Origin: Sulfurovaceae bacterium
GTDB taxonomy: Bacteria > Campylobacterota > Campylobacteria > Campylobacterales > Sulfurovaceae
NCBI GenBank assembly: GCA_028715055.1
Contig: JAQTLE010000002.1
Coordinates: 310,001 to 374,000 of the forward strand
Direction: 5' to 3'
Length of the DNA stretch: 64,000 nucleotides
Position numbers and translations under genes: made by a program. The number at the start of each line of letters is the position of its first letter. The stretch's first letter is position 1. The notes beneath the pieces are model-generated. The model was given only the letters and a program-made list of their open reading frames with translations, searched no databases and was not told where the DNA came from. Positions 48,964-58,550 of this stretch are shown here, in pieces.

Positions 48964-50703
48964 ATGTTAAAAATTATTAATATGATGGTAGAGGAAAATA
49001 TACTAAATAAATCTGATATTTCAACTTTACTCAAAAGCAAACCGCCAAAAAAAATTACCTTCGCAAATTTGATTGCCAATGGTTTAATTCAAAAGTCTAC
49101 AGTAGAAGAATTTTTAGCTAAAAAAATTAGACAAGGAAAAGTAACCTTCGAAGAACTTGAACTTATAGACAGTGGATTTGACGTAATTCCTGTAATAAAA
49201 GATTTAGCAAAAAGCTTGGGTGCAAACTATATAGATTTGGATGACCAAGAAATAGATATGCATCTTTTTATGAATCTGCCTTTTGCACAACTTATGAAAT
49301 ATAAGGCTATTCCAATTGAAGAAAACGAACTTAATGTAATTGTAGTTTTTGCTGATCCATTTGATCTGGAGGCTCAAGATGCTATTCAAAGATTATTTCC
49401 GAAAAAGCCTGTTATTGTAGCAATATCTAGACCAAAACAAGTAATCCAAAATCTTCAAAGATTGGAAACAAATGAAAGCATAAAAAATATTATCAATGAA
49501 ATAAGAAGAGACCTAACCCAAAATAATATAGATGTCACAAGAGGAGAGTCTTCTGCTATTTTAAAACTTATAGATATCATCCTAAAATCTGCAATATATG
49601 CAGGTGCCAGTGATATTCATATTGAAGCAATGGAAAAAAGCTGTTTAGTAAGAGAGAGGATAGATGGAATGCTAAAGCAAAGTTTTTCTTTTGATAAAGA
49701 TATCTTTCCGCCTTTATCTTCACGAGTAAAATTGCTTGCTAATCTTGATATTGCTGAAAAAAGAAAACCGCAAGATGGTCGTTTTGGGGCAACAATAAGC
49801 AATAGAGAATTTGATTTCAGAGCATCAAGCTTGCCAACACTTTATGGTGAATCTATAGTTTTGAGAATTTTAGATAAAACAAAAGTTTTATTGAAACTAG
49901 AAGAGATAGGCATGAGCTCTATATCTTACGATAAATTTTCCGAGGCGATCAAGGTACCATATGGCATAGTTCTTGTAACAGGACCTACCGGGAGCGGTAA
50001 AACGACTACACTTTACGGTGCAATTAATGCCATAAAAGATGTAAAAGATAAAATTATTACCGTAGAAGATCCAATAGAATATCAAATGAACGGCATTCAA
50101 CAAGTACAAGTTAATCCGCATGTTGGACTTGAATTTTCCACTGCTCTCCGTTCTATTCTTAGACAAGATCCTAACAAGATCATGATAGGAGAAATAAGAG
50201 ATGAAGAGACATTGCGTATAGCTATCCAAGCTGCACTTACCGGACATCTGGTATTATCTACGCTGCATACAAATGATGCAATCAGTTCAATTACTAGGAT
50301 GTTGGATATGGGAATAGAAAGCTATCTAGTTAGCGGATCATTAATAGCCATACAAGCACAAAGACTAGTACGTAAAATTTGTCCTTACTGCAAAACCGTA
50401 GATGAAGTACCGGAACATACATTAAAAGCATTGGCGCAATATCTACCTCCAAATCCGGTATTTTACAAAGGTGCCGGATGCAAAGAATGCCGTCAAACCG
50501 GATACTTGGGACGAGAAATGATATCTGAGGTATTGATTATCAGTGAAAAATTTACTCGCATGATTGCAAGCAATGCCTCGAAAGAAGAAATGATAACTCA
50601 AGCGTTATCTGAAGGTTTTGTAACTATGTTCGAAGATGGTATACATAGAGCACTTGAAGGCAGAACAACAATTGAAGAAATATATAGAGTAGTAAGGCTT
50701 TAG
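48964..50703 (+). CDS. GspE/PilB-family assembly ATPase
   Basis: A 579-residue ATPase. An N-terminal MshEN/T2SSE-N domain is followed by ASDIHIE at 215-221, Walker A GPTGSGKTT at 340-348, the Asp box VEDPIEYQ, Walker B DPNKIMIGEIRDEET, the His box GHLVLSTLHTNDA and a four-Cys zinc motif (CPYC, then CKEC). It powers pseudopilus extension. It matches CtsE of Campylobacter by family and position. Confidence 0.95.
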   Translation: MLKIINMMVEENILNKSDISTLLKSKPPKKITFANLIANGLIQKSTVEEFLAKKIRQGKVTFEELELIDSGFDVIPVIKDLAKSLGANYIDLDDQEIDMHLFMNLPFAQLMKYKAIPIEENELNVIVVFADPFDLEAQDAIQRLFPKKPVIVAISRPKQVIQNLQRLETNESIKNIINEIRRDLTQNNIDVTRGESSAILKLIDIILKSAIYAGASDIHIEAMEKSCLVRERIDGMLKQSFSFDKDIFPPLSSRVKLLANLDIAEKRKPQDGRFGATISNREFDFRASSLPTLYGESIVLRILDKTKVLLKLEEIGMSSISYDKFSEAIKVPYGIVLVTGPTGSGKTTTLYGAINAIKDVKDKIITVEDPIEYQMNGIQQVQVNPHVGLEFSTALRSILRQDPNKIMIGEIRDEETLRIAIQAALTGHLVLSTLHTNDAISSITRMLDMGIESYLVSGSLIAIQAQRLVRKICPYCKTVDEVPEHTLKALAQYLPPNPVFYKGAGCKECRQTGYLGREMISEVLIISEKFTRMIASNASKEEMITQALSEGFVTMFEDGIHRALEGRTTIEEIYRVVRL

Positions 50704-50704
50704 T

Positions 50705-51952
50705 ATGAATTACTTTAATATATCTATTTTGCACAAAGGAAAAAAACAGATAGAACTTGTTGAAGCTGACAATAAACATGTAGCAAAAGCCAAGATCAGA
50801 TCAAAATTTCCACATGCAATTATTACCAAAATAGAACCCACTTCTGCTCCTGTTGGCGTTGTATTTGAAGATCTTATATCTTGGTTTAGAAAGATATTCA
50901 AGAAAAAAATAAACATCGACGATAAAATCTCAACCATCCGCCAAATATCCGTAATGACTGACGCAGGGATTCCTATCCATGATGCACTGAATGATATAGC
51001 ATCCAATACGCAAAATGATCAACTTGCGGAAATATATAGAAATATTAGTAATGACATAGATGCCGGCAGAAGTCTCTCAGATGCCATGGAAAAATATCGT
51101 GAAGAGTTTGGATATGTTGCACTTGCCATGGCAAAACTTGGAGAACGAACCGGAAGCATCTCTGCTTCTTTTGAAAAATTAGCAAATATTTTGGAAAATG
51201 TAAGAGACAATGCAACAAAATTCAAAAAAGCTGTTCGTTATCCTCTTATTACTTTAACTGCAATGGCAATTGCCTTTACGATTTTGATCGTTGTAGTTGT
51301 TCCTAAATTTAAAGAGATTTTTGAACAATTCAAAACAGAATTACCACTTCCAACAAGAATTCTTTTAGGCATAGAAAATGTGATGAGTAATTATGGTTTA
51401 TATATAATCATAGCTTTCATTGCTAGCATCTATGCTGTGATCTATTTTTATAAAAACAATAGTGAATTCAAAATGTTTATGGATAAATTGCTTATAAATA
51501 AAAGATTTTATCTTATAAATAAAGTTATATTTCTCTCCACAATGCATAAATATACACTTGTTTTTGGTGAACTTATACGCTCTGGCATCCCTGTCTTAGA
51601 AGCATTGCAAACAGCACTTGGCATGGTAGATAATGATGCTATTAAGCAAAAACTTGAAAGTGTAAACATAAATATTAAACGGGGACTAAGTCTTTCCGAA
51701 TCATTTGAACAAACCGAGCTTTTTGAAAATATGCTTCTTCAAATGCTAAGAGCAGGAGAAACCAGTGGCCAACTTGATAAAATGCTAGGCAAAATAACAC
51801 AATATTACGATATGAAGTTTCAAGATATCATAGATAACCTAAGCACTTATATAGAGCCTATAATGATGGTTTTTATTGCCGGTCTGGTTTTGCTTATGGC
51901 ACTTGGAATCTTTATGCCTATGTGGGATTTGGGTAAAGCTGCGAAAGCCTGA
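50705..51952 (+). CDS. GspF/PilC-family inner-membrane platform protein
   Basis: A 415-residue protein with two GspF domains (IRQISVMTDAGIPIHDALNDIA; YTLVFGELIRSGIPVLEALQTAL) and three membrane helices, the last near IEPIMMVFIAGLVLLMALGIFMPM. It anchors the ATPase and pseudopilins. It is the final gene of the operon, matching CtsF. No pilin-like gene or prepilin peptidase is in the window. Confidence 0.94.
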   Translation: MNYFNISILHKGKKQIELVEADNKHVAKAKIRSKFPHAIITKIEPTSAPVGVVFEDLISWFRKIFKKKINIDDKISTIRQISVMTDAGIPIHDALNDIASNTQNDQLAEIYRNISNDIDAGRSLSDAMEKYREEFGYVALAMAKLGERTGSISASFEKLANILENVRDNATKFKKAVRYPLITLTAMAIAFTILIVVVVPKFKEIFEQFKTELPLPTRILLGIENVMSNYGLYIIIAFIASIYAVIYFYKNNSEFKMFMDKLLINKRFYLINKVIFLSTMHKYTLVFGELIRSGIPVLEALQTALGMVDNDAIKQKLESVNINIKRGLSLSESFEQTELFENMLLQMLRAGETSGQLDKMLGKITQYYDMKFQDIIDNLSTYIEPIMMVFIAGLVLLMALGIFMPMWDLGKAAKA

Positions 51953-51966
51953 TAATAAGTATCCTT

Positions 51967-51988
51967 ATTATCCTGCATAACGGATAAT
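51967..51988. terminator. Weak hairpin between the gspF-like gene and kdsB
   Basis: ATTATCC pairs with GGATAAT over an 8-base loop, in the 54-base gap between convergent genes. The stem is short. Confidence 0.35.
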
Positions 51989-52006
51989 GCTATATATGTC
52001 TATAAT

Positions 52007-52726
52007 CTAGAGCGAATGCCATTTTAAGGCACGTTCTAGATCTTCTGGCGTATCTATGCCAAAGCTTTGTGTCTCAACTTCAACCATAGCAATACGATAG
52101 CCATGATACAAGGCTCTTAATTGCTCAAGTTTTTCTATATGTTCTAGCGGTGCTGATGGCAATCCGCAAAATGTCTTCAATCCTTTCATCGTAAACCCAT
52201 AAATTCCTATGTGGCCATTATAGGAATCAAAATGATGGTCTCTAGGGTATGGTATTTTAGCACGAGAAAAATATAATGCTATATTTTTCTCACTAAGTAC
52301 TGTTTTAACAAGATTAGGATCATCTGCTTCGCTGGAATTTAAGATCTTGTAGCATGAATTCATCAATACGGAGTCATCTTGGGCATTTGATTTTGTAAGT
52401 TCATGTATAGCTTTTACAACATCTATCTCGATAAACGGTTCATCTGCTTGAACATTAATTACGATCTCGTCTTCTTTAAGTTTAGCTATGCTGGCTGCTT
52501 CATAAATACGATCAGTGCCGCTTTGATGATTTTGACTAGTCATTATTGCATTAAATCCGTGTTTTTGGGAGAGTTCGATCACTTCAATGCTATCAGTGGC
52601 GATTAAAACATCATCTATATTTTCCACTGCTTTTGCTGTACGAATTACCATTGGTATGCCGCCAATATCTGCTAATATTTTATTTGGAAATCTAGAAGAA
52701 CCTATACGAGCCGGGATAATAATCAT
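52007..52726 (-). CDS. kdsB: CMP-KDO synthetase KdsB
   Basis: A 239-residue cytidylyltransferase activating 3-deoxy-manno-octulosonate for lipopolysaccharide core. The N-terminal IPARIGSSRFPNKILADIGG and later NVQADEPFIE, YFSRAKIPYPRD and the C-terminal GIDTPEDLERA are all diagnostic. It is a single gene convergent with the secretion operon. Confidence 0.96.
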   Translation of the reverse strand: MIIIPARIGSSRFPNKILADIGGIPMVIRTAKAVENIDDVLIATDSIEVIELSQKHGFNAIMTSQNHQSGTDRIYEAASIAKLKEDEIVINVQADEPFIEIDVVKAIHELTKSNAQDDSVLMNSCYKILNSSEADDPNLVKTVLSEKNIALYFSRAKIPYPRDHHFDSYNGHIGIYGFTMKGLKTFCGLPSAPLEHIEKLEQLRALYHGYRIAMVEVETQSFGIDTPEDLERALKWHSL

Positions 52727-52857
52727 CTTATACCTTTTTGAAATGATATTTGTGTTATTGTATCTTAATGGAGATGTAATTTTAATAATTGTGTATATAT
52801 AAGAGAAAAAATGATTTTAAAATTATGCTATAATCCGCGCAAAAAGGTATTTTTAAA

Positions 52858-54807
52858 ATGTTTAATGATTTTCAAGAACCAAATTATAGCAACTTCACGG
52901 AAAAACTAAAAACTCTGATAAATAAATACAATTGCAAAGTAGAAGAGTTGATTGCCAACAGTTCTTTAAAATATAATGAAATACTCAAACCCATTCAAGA
53001 GCTTGATGAAGAACTATCATTGTTTTTCACGCCACTCAGTCACCTAAATAGTGTAATGAACTCTGAAATAACTCAAAAAACATATGAAGATTCATTGCCG
53101 ATACTATCTGAATTTTACACAAAGCTTGCTCGAAATAAAACACTATTTGAAAAATTACAAACTATAACAACAGATTCACAAGAACAACAAAGAGTGATAA
53201 ATGAAAGCCTTAAAGAATTCCGCCTATCAGGTGTGACGCTACCGATAGAAATAAAACAGCGGCTTGAAGAGATAGATATCAAACTAAGTACATTAAGCAA
53301 TCAATTTTCCCAAAATTTGCTTGATGCTACAAATGCATTTGTTTTACAAATAGAGAATGAAGAGGATATACAAGGTATTCCTGAGGCAAATTTAATCTCG
53401 GCTCGTAAAGTAGAAAATGGAAAAACTATATATGAATTTACACTGCAAATGCCAAGTTATCTAGCTTATATGACATACGGGCCAAATCGTTCATACAGAG
53501 AGACTCTTTACCGAGCTTATACAACAAGAGCACCTGAAAATTCAAAAATTATTGATGAAATACTATCATTGAGACAAGAGGAAGCAAAATTATTAGGATT
53601 TGACAATTATGCCGATTATGCTTTAGAGAGAAGAGATGCATCATCTTCGTTAGAAGTAATTGAATTTTTAGAAAAAATCATAGATATAGCTAGGCCATAT
53701 GCCCAAAAAGAGTTAGAAGAGCTAAAAAGTTTTGCTAACAAACTTGATGGCATAGACACATTACAAAGCTATGATGTAAGCTACTATACCGAAAAACTAA
53801 AAAAAGAGTTATTTGATTTTGACGAGACAATGACGCAGGTATATTTCAAAAAAGAAGATGTTTTAAATGGACTAATTGAACTTGTATCAAGGCTTTTTGA
53901 TGTTAGATTTCAAAAAATAGATATGAATTTATGGGATAAAAGCGTAGAGGTGTATGATATTTATGAAAATGATTCCATAATGGCTAGATTGTATTTCGAC
54001 CTTGAAGCAAGAGCGCAAAAAAGAGGCGGAGCGTGGATGCATGATTTTGAAACACATTTTATCGATAGCAAAAAAAATATACACCTTGCTTCTGCATTTA
54101 TAGTATGTAATTTTATGGCGGCTACCGACAAGTCGCCTTCTTTATTAAGACATGATGATGTAGTAACATTATTTCATGAGATGGGGCATGCCTTGCATCA
54201 TATTTTTGGCAGCAGCAACGAAAGGTCTCTTTCCGGGATAAACGGTGTTGCATGGGATGTAGTAGAATTTCCTTCTCAATTTTTAGAAAATTTTGCCTAT
54301 CAAGCCAATGTGCTTAAATCATTTGGGTTTCACTACGAAACAAAAGAAGCAATACCGCAATGGCTTTTAGCCAAAATAGAAACCGGCAAAAATTTTCAAG
54401 CAGCTCTTGGAATATTAAGACAAGTAGAATTTGCTCTTTTCGATATCAAGCTTCATCTAAAACCTCATGCAAATAATGAGATACAAGCATTGCTTGATGA
54501 TATCAGAAAAACTACTTCTTTGATAACTCCACCTTCTTATAATAAATTTCAAAATAGCTTTAGCCATATTTTTGCCGGCGGGTATGCGGCTGGCTATTAT
54601 AGTTATAAATGGGCTGAGGTTTTAAGCGCTGATGCATTTTTTGCCTGCATCGATGAAACCGGCGGTTTTGATAAAACAAAAGCAAAGGAGTACAAAGCAT
54701 GCATATTATCACAAGGAAGCAAACGCGATATGCGCGAACTATACAATGAATGGCTGGGTAAAAAACCTGAGCTTAAAAGTCTTATATCTTTATATGGACT
54801 AGATTAA
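52858..54807 (+). CDS. M3-family oligopeptidase (OpdA/PrlC-like)
   Basis: A 649-residue cytoplasmic zinc peptidase with the HEMGHALHH site (His440, Glu441, His444) and the downstream zinc-ligand Glu in the GVAWDVVEFPSQFLENFAY block. The N-terminal half is helical. It degrades short peptides such as cleaved signal peptides. Length is slightly below the 680 residues of Escherichia coli OpdA. A membrane protein gene follows after 9 bases. Confidence 0.94.
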   Translation: MFNDFQEPNYSNFTEKLKTLINKYNCKVEELIANSSLKYNEILKPIQELDEELSLFFTPLSHLNSVMNSEITQKTYEDSLPILSEFYTKLARNKTLFEKLQTITTDSQEQQRVINESLKEFRLSGVTLPIEIKQRLEEIDIKLSTLSNQFSQNLLDATNAFVLQIENEEDIQGIPEANLISARKVENGKTIYEFTLQMPSYLAYMTYGPNRSYRETLYRAYTTRAPENSKIIDEILSLRQEEAKLLGFDNYADYALERRDASSSLEVIEFLEKIIDIARPYAQKELEELKSFANKLDGIDTLQSYDVSYYTEKLKKELFDFDETMTQVYFKKEDVLNGLIELVSRLFDVRFQKIDMNLWDKSVEVYDIYENDSIMARLYFDLEARAQKRGGAWMHDFETHFIDSKKNIHLASAFIVCNFMAATDKSPSLLRHDDVVTLFHEMGHALHHIFGSSNERSLSGINGVAWDVVEFPSQFLENFAYQANVLKSFGFHYETKEAIPQWLLAKIETGKNFQAALGILRQVEFALFDIKLHLKPHANNEIQALLDDIRKTTSLITPPSYNKFQNSFSHIFAGGYAAGYYSYKWAEVLSADAFFACIDETGGFDKTKAKEYKACILSQGSKRDMRELYNEWLGKKPELKSLISLYGLD

Positions 54808-54816
54808 GGATTTTAA

Positions 54817-55335
54817 ATGAAAAATTATCTTTGGCTTGCTTTGATAATAGTATTAATTTTTGCTATTACTTTGGCCGGAGCTATATTTAGCCCGTCATTT
54901 AGCGAGAGGATGTCATATCTTGAACTTTTTATGACTATGGGTAGCTTACTATTTGTATTTAGTGTTTTGGTAGTAGTTGCGATTCTTGGCTTTAGTTCCT
55001 TTGCTATATTTTTAGCCATAATTGCATCTATAATTATGGCTATTTTTGGTGTAGAAATAGCATTAATTATGATCGGCATCACGTATGCATCATGGGGGCT
55101 TATTTTTGCTATGCAGCTTTTACTTTTTGAGCATGGAGCAAAAGGAGCAAAAGAGTGGTTTATTGATAGATATACACATAGAAGTTTTTTTGTTGAATAT
55201 CGTTTTTTTTATCCATTGCTTGGAGTGGTATATCTATTGCTAGAACTTCTTCCATACTTAATTTTTAAAGACAATATAGCAGCATTTAAGCCGTCTGCAA
55301 TAGCTGATAAAATAGATAAAATTTTAAAAAGTTAG
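54817..55335 (+). CDS. Hypothetical four-helix membrane protein
   Basis: A 172-residue protein with at least four membrane segments (YLWLALIIVLIFAITLAGAIF; LLFVFSVLVVVAILGFSSFAIFLAIIASIIMAIFGVEIAL; FYPLLGVVYLLLELLPYLIF) and a hydrophilic loop (EHGAKGAKEWFIDRYTH). No known family is recognised. It probably shares a transcript with the M3 peptidase gene and ends at the hairpin 55346-55372. Confidence 0.7.
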   Translation: MKNYLWLALIIVLIFAITLAGAIFSPSFSERMSYLELFMTMGSLLFVFSVLVVVAILGFSSFAIFLAIIASIIMAIFGVEIALIMIGITYASWGLIFAMQLLLFEHGAKGAKEWFIDRYTHRSFFVEYRFFYPLLGVVYLLLELLPYLIFKDNIAAFKPSAIADKIDKILKS

Positions 55336-55345
55336 TAAAAAGCAT

Positions 55346-55372
55346 ATAACGCATAGGTTACCTATGCGTTAT
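55346..55372. terminator. Bidirectional terminator between convergent genes
   Basis: ATAACGCATAGG pairs perfectly with CCTATGCGTTAT over a TTA loop, with A-rich and T-rich flanks. It separates the membrane protein gene (+) from argG (-). Confidence 0.8.
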
Positions 55373-55377
55373 AATAT

Positions 55378-56643
55378 TTATTTTGTAGCTATTATTTGTT
55401 TGATACGCTCAGGCTGTTTTTTGCCTTCTATAATAAATCTAAGTGCATTAAGTCGGATGAACCCTTCTGCATCGGCTTGATTATATACTTGATCTTCTTC
55501 AAAAGTAGAATGCGCTTCACTATATAGAGAATTGGCCGAACTTCTACCGACTACCATTACATTGCCTTTATAAAGTTTGAGTCTTACTTCGCCATTTGCA
55601 TTCTCTTGAGTGGCATCAATAGCTGCTTGAAGCATCTTTCTTTCAGGTGACCACCAATAACCTGTATATATCAATTTGGCGTATCTAGGCATAAGTTCAT
55701 CTTTTAGATGTGCTTCTTCGCGATCTAAAGTAATGGATTCGATAGCTCTATGTGCTTTTAGCATAATAGTACCGCCCGGAGTTTCATAGCATCCTCTGGC
55801 TTTCATTCCGACATATCTGTTTTCAACTATATCGACTCTTCCTATGCCATGTTTGTTACCGTAATCATTTAGAGTTTTTAGCAAAGTTGCAGGGCTCATC
55901 TCTTCCCCGTTTATAGCCACAGGATCACCTTTTTTATATGTAATAGTTATATACTCTGCTTTATCAGGGGCATTTTCCGGTGAAGTTGTCCATAACCACA
56001 TACTTTCTTCCGGTTCATTATTTGGATTTTCCAAATGAAGTCCTTCATAAGATATATGAAGTAAATTAGCATCCATTGAGTATGGGCTTACAGCAGGATT
56101 ACCATTTTCATCCAAATGCTTTTGTGATATCTCTATGCCGTTTTCTTTTGCATAAGCAAGAAGTTTTTCTCTTGAATTTAGATCCCATTCTCTCCACGGT
56201 GCAATAACTGTGATATCAGGATTTAAAGCCAAGTAGCCAAGCTCGAATCTAACTTGGTCATTACCTTTGCCTGTTGCTCCATGACTTACTGCGTCAGCAC
56301 CTGTTTGGGCAGCTATTTCTATTTGTTTTTTGGCTATAAGAGGTCTGGCTATTGAAGTACCTAACAAATATTCGCCTTCGTAAATTGCATTGGCTCTAAA
56401 CATAGGAAATACAAAATCTTTTACGAATTCTTCACGTAAATCAAGGATAAATATATTTTCCGGTTTGATCCCGAGCTTGATAGCTTTAGCACGAGCAGGC
56501 TCAACCTCTTCACCCTGCCCTAGATCAGCTGTAAAAGTTACAACCTCACAGCCGTATTCATCTTGAAGCCATTTAAGTATTATACTGGTATCAAGCCCGC
56601 CGCTGTATGCTAATACTGCTTTTTTTATCTCTTTTTTTGCCAT
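55378..56643 (-). CDS. argG: Argininosuccinate synthase
   Basis: A 421-residue enzyme that joins citrulline and aspartate in arginine synthesis. The P-loop AYSGGLDTS at 12-20 and [15 protein letters not shown] are diagnostic. The start at 56643 has AAAGG ahead; a TTG two codons upstream is less likely. It stands alone, without other arg genes. Confidence 0.97.
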   Translation of the reverse strand: MAKKEIKKAVLAYSGGLDTSIILKWLQDEYGCEVVTFTADLGQGEEVEPARAKAIKLGIKPENIFILDLREEFVKDFVFPMFRANAIYEGEYLLGTSIARPLIAKKQIEIAAQTGADAVSHGATGKGNDQVRFELGYLALNPDITVIAPWREWDLNSREKLLAYAKENGIEISQKHLDENGNPAVSPYSMDANLLHISYEGLHLENPNNEPEESMWLWTTSPENAPDKAEYITITYKKGDPVAINGEEMSPATLLKTLNDYGNKHGIGRVDIVENRYVGMKARGCYETPGGTIMLKAHRAIESITLDREEAHLKDELMPRYAKLIYTGYWWSPERKMLQAAIDATQENANGEVRLKLYKGNVMVVGRSSANSLYSEAHSTFEEDQVYNQADAEGFIRLNALRFIIEGKKQPERIKQIIATK

Positions 56644-56707
56644 ATGCAAACCTTTTATCTATTAATTATAATTACGCGAATTTTACCATATAATTGGTTA
56701 GAGATGT

Positions 56708-57697
56708 TTATAGTCCATTAACTTCGTACTCTGTTTTGCAAACACTCATATCTCCAAGACAGTATATTTTGGTGCCTCTGGAATTGGTTGTAGATATGAT
56801 CTGCTCACCTGCTTCCCAGCTGGCATTTTTATTCATTATAGAATATGCCTTGATGTAAGTCGTTAGGGGTGATTTTGCCGGGTCATCATTTGATATATCT
56901 TGTTTTTTTTCGTTGCAGTTACGTTTGATAGAAATTGTATCACCATTTTTAATGTAACTATATCGGCAAGCCAAAACTCCCCTGGTTAAACTAAAAGTTT
57001 TATTGTTTTCACCGTTTTGAGATACAAGCGATACAGTCTCTTTATTAAAATCATCATCTATATTTGTATACGAAGAAATTCTAGTTGTTTTGTCTCTTTT
57101 AAATTTTTTTATAAATCTATATTCCTCGGCAAATGTTTTTTGGGCATCGTACAGTATTTTATAGACTTTATCTTTTTTTAGTTTTTCATATTTCTTGTTG
57201 TATTTGCTCAAAAAAATCATCTTCTTGCCATCTTTATCGGAAAAATACAAACGACAAAACTCTTCATCGCATATATTTTCTATAAATTTCGCTTTTATCT
57301 CTATATTTTTTACTGTTTTCTCTTCTATTGTGTCAGTATTATTGCTATCTTTTGTATTATGGCTGTCTGACGCTGTGGTTTGAAGATAATTTTCCAAATG
57401 TGTATAATCATCTTTGTATCGAAGATAGCTTTTGATATAAGGAGATGCGATCCAGCCAAAAAACAAAACGGCTAAAAGTATCCTAAACCATATAGACTCC
57501 AACACAAACCATTTAAAATACTTCCACCCCACAAGAGTGTTGGCAAATACAAAAAATGACAAGCCGCTTAGATATATCATGAATTTCATCTCGAAAGTCA
57601 TGTATAAAGCCAAAAGCAGCATAGAGCCTAGAAACAAAAAAATTACAGCAAACCACCACTCTTTATTTGCGTGAAAATCCTTTGATTTAAACTTCAT
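56708..57697 (-). CDS. Hypothetical membrane protein, third gene of the VWA-lipoprotein operon
   Basis: A 329-residue protein. Three or four hydrophobic helices fill the first 95 residues (WWFAVIFLFLGSMLLLALYMTF; MIYLSGLSFFVFANTLVGW; IWFRILLAVLFFGWIASPYI). A Ser/Asn/Asp-rich linker (TTASDSHNTKDSNNTDTIEE) leads to a mostly soluble C-terminal region with five or six cysteines (ENICDEEFC; GVLACRYS; KRNCNEKK; IYCLGDMSVCK) likely to form disulfides, so this part is probably periplasmic. No family is recognised. It starts 1 base after the stop of the VWA-like lipoprotein gene. Confidence 0.65.
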   Translation of the reverse strand: MKFKSKDFHANKEWWFAVIFLFLGSMLLLALYMTFEMKFMIYLSGLSFFVFANTLVGWKYFKWFVLESIWFRILLAVLFFGWIASPYIKSYLRYKDDYTHLENYLQTTASDSHNTKDSNNTDTIEEKTVKNIEIKAKFIENICDEEFCRLYFSDKDGKKMIFLSKYNKKYEKLKKDKVYKILYDAQKTFAEEYRFIKKFKRDKTTRISSYTNIDDDFNKETVSLVSQNGENNKTFSLTRGVLACRYSYIKNGDTISIKRNCNEKKQDISNDDPAKSPLTTYIKAYSIMNKNASWEAGEQIISTTNSRGTKIYCLGDMSVCKTEYEVNGL

Positions 57698-57698
57698 T

Positions 57699-58550
57699 TT
57701 AATCTTTTGGGCTTATGGTTTCTAGCAATTCAGGTTCGCCAAAACCTTCCAGTTTGGCATTTGAGGCCTCAAAATACATTTGCCAAAATTGTTTAAGATG
57801 ATTTATGGCACTGATGGATCTTTTGTTGTTTTTACCTACAACCAATCCTGCACCTATTACGTAAACTCTAGCGCCCTTAAAATCAGCCAACAGCTCGGCT
57901 TTTTTGGCTTTTTCAAGCTCAAGGACAGGATTGATATCTCTTACTTTGTTATTAGCATAAAACGATGTGACACTGGAATTTTCAAGCATATCGGAGGCTA
58001 TGATAAGAATTTTGTCATGAGCTGTAGATTGTGCGATTTTACTAGATGCAATATCTTGGAAACTTTTAAGAAGCTCTGATTGATCAATTGAGGTATTGGA
58101 CTCACGAAGAGTTTGAGATATGCTTGAAGGAATATCTGTATTTATAGCTTGCGTTTGCTGATCAAGACATTTTTTAAATTTTCTGACTTTACCTATCGGG
58201 GTATCATCTTCTTGATCCTGCGGCATAGGCTTATCTACATATGTCTCAGCTACTACGCTTGTATAATGCTCTTGTGAAAATGTAGAAAACTTTATGAGTG
58301 AAAAACTGCTGCCTACTGCAAAAAGCGGTTTTATTTTTTCTAATAAATTTTGCTCCAATTTATCATCAAATACTGTCGTTTGATCTATGAGTACAAAAGT
58401 ATTATGCAATCCATGTTCGCCTTGTTCTTTTAAGCCATACTTTTCATAACAGCTTTGATTTGAACCTATAACTTCATCTTTGGTCTTTTTGCCGCCACAG
58501 CCCGATAACATCATCAGTGCTGCCAAAGACGCCATCAAATATTTTTTCAT
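57699..58550 (-). CDS. VWA-like lipoprotein of unknown function
   Basis: A 283-residue protein. The lipobox MLSGC gives lipidated Cys18. NTFVLIDQTTVFDD at 50-63 and DKILIIASDMLEN at 179-191 resemble the first and last metal-site strands of a von Willebrand A fold (Asp56, Thr58, Asp187). The region SLIKFSTFSQEHYTSVV between them fits a central strand. It would be anchored in a membrane and could bind a partner through a metal ion. The ATG overlaps the stop of the upstream membrane gene (4 bases). Function is unknown. Confidence 0.7.
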   Translation of the reverse strand: MKKYLMASLAALMMLSGCGGKKTKDEVIGSNQSCYEKYGLKEQGEHGLHNTFVLIDQTTVFDDKLEQNLLEKIKPLFAVGSSFSLIKFSTFSQEHYTSVVAETYVDKPMPQDQEDDTPIGKVRKFKKCLDQQTQAINTDIPSSISQTLRESNTSIDQSELLKSFQDIASSKIAQSTAHDKILIIASDMLENSSVTSFYANNKVRDINPVLELEKAKKAELLADFKGARVYVIGAGLVVGKNNKRSISAINHLKQFWQMYFEASNAKLEGFGEPELLETISPKD

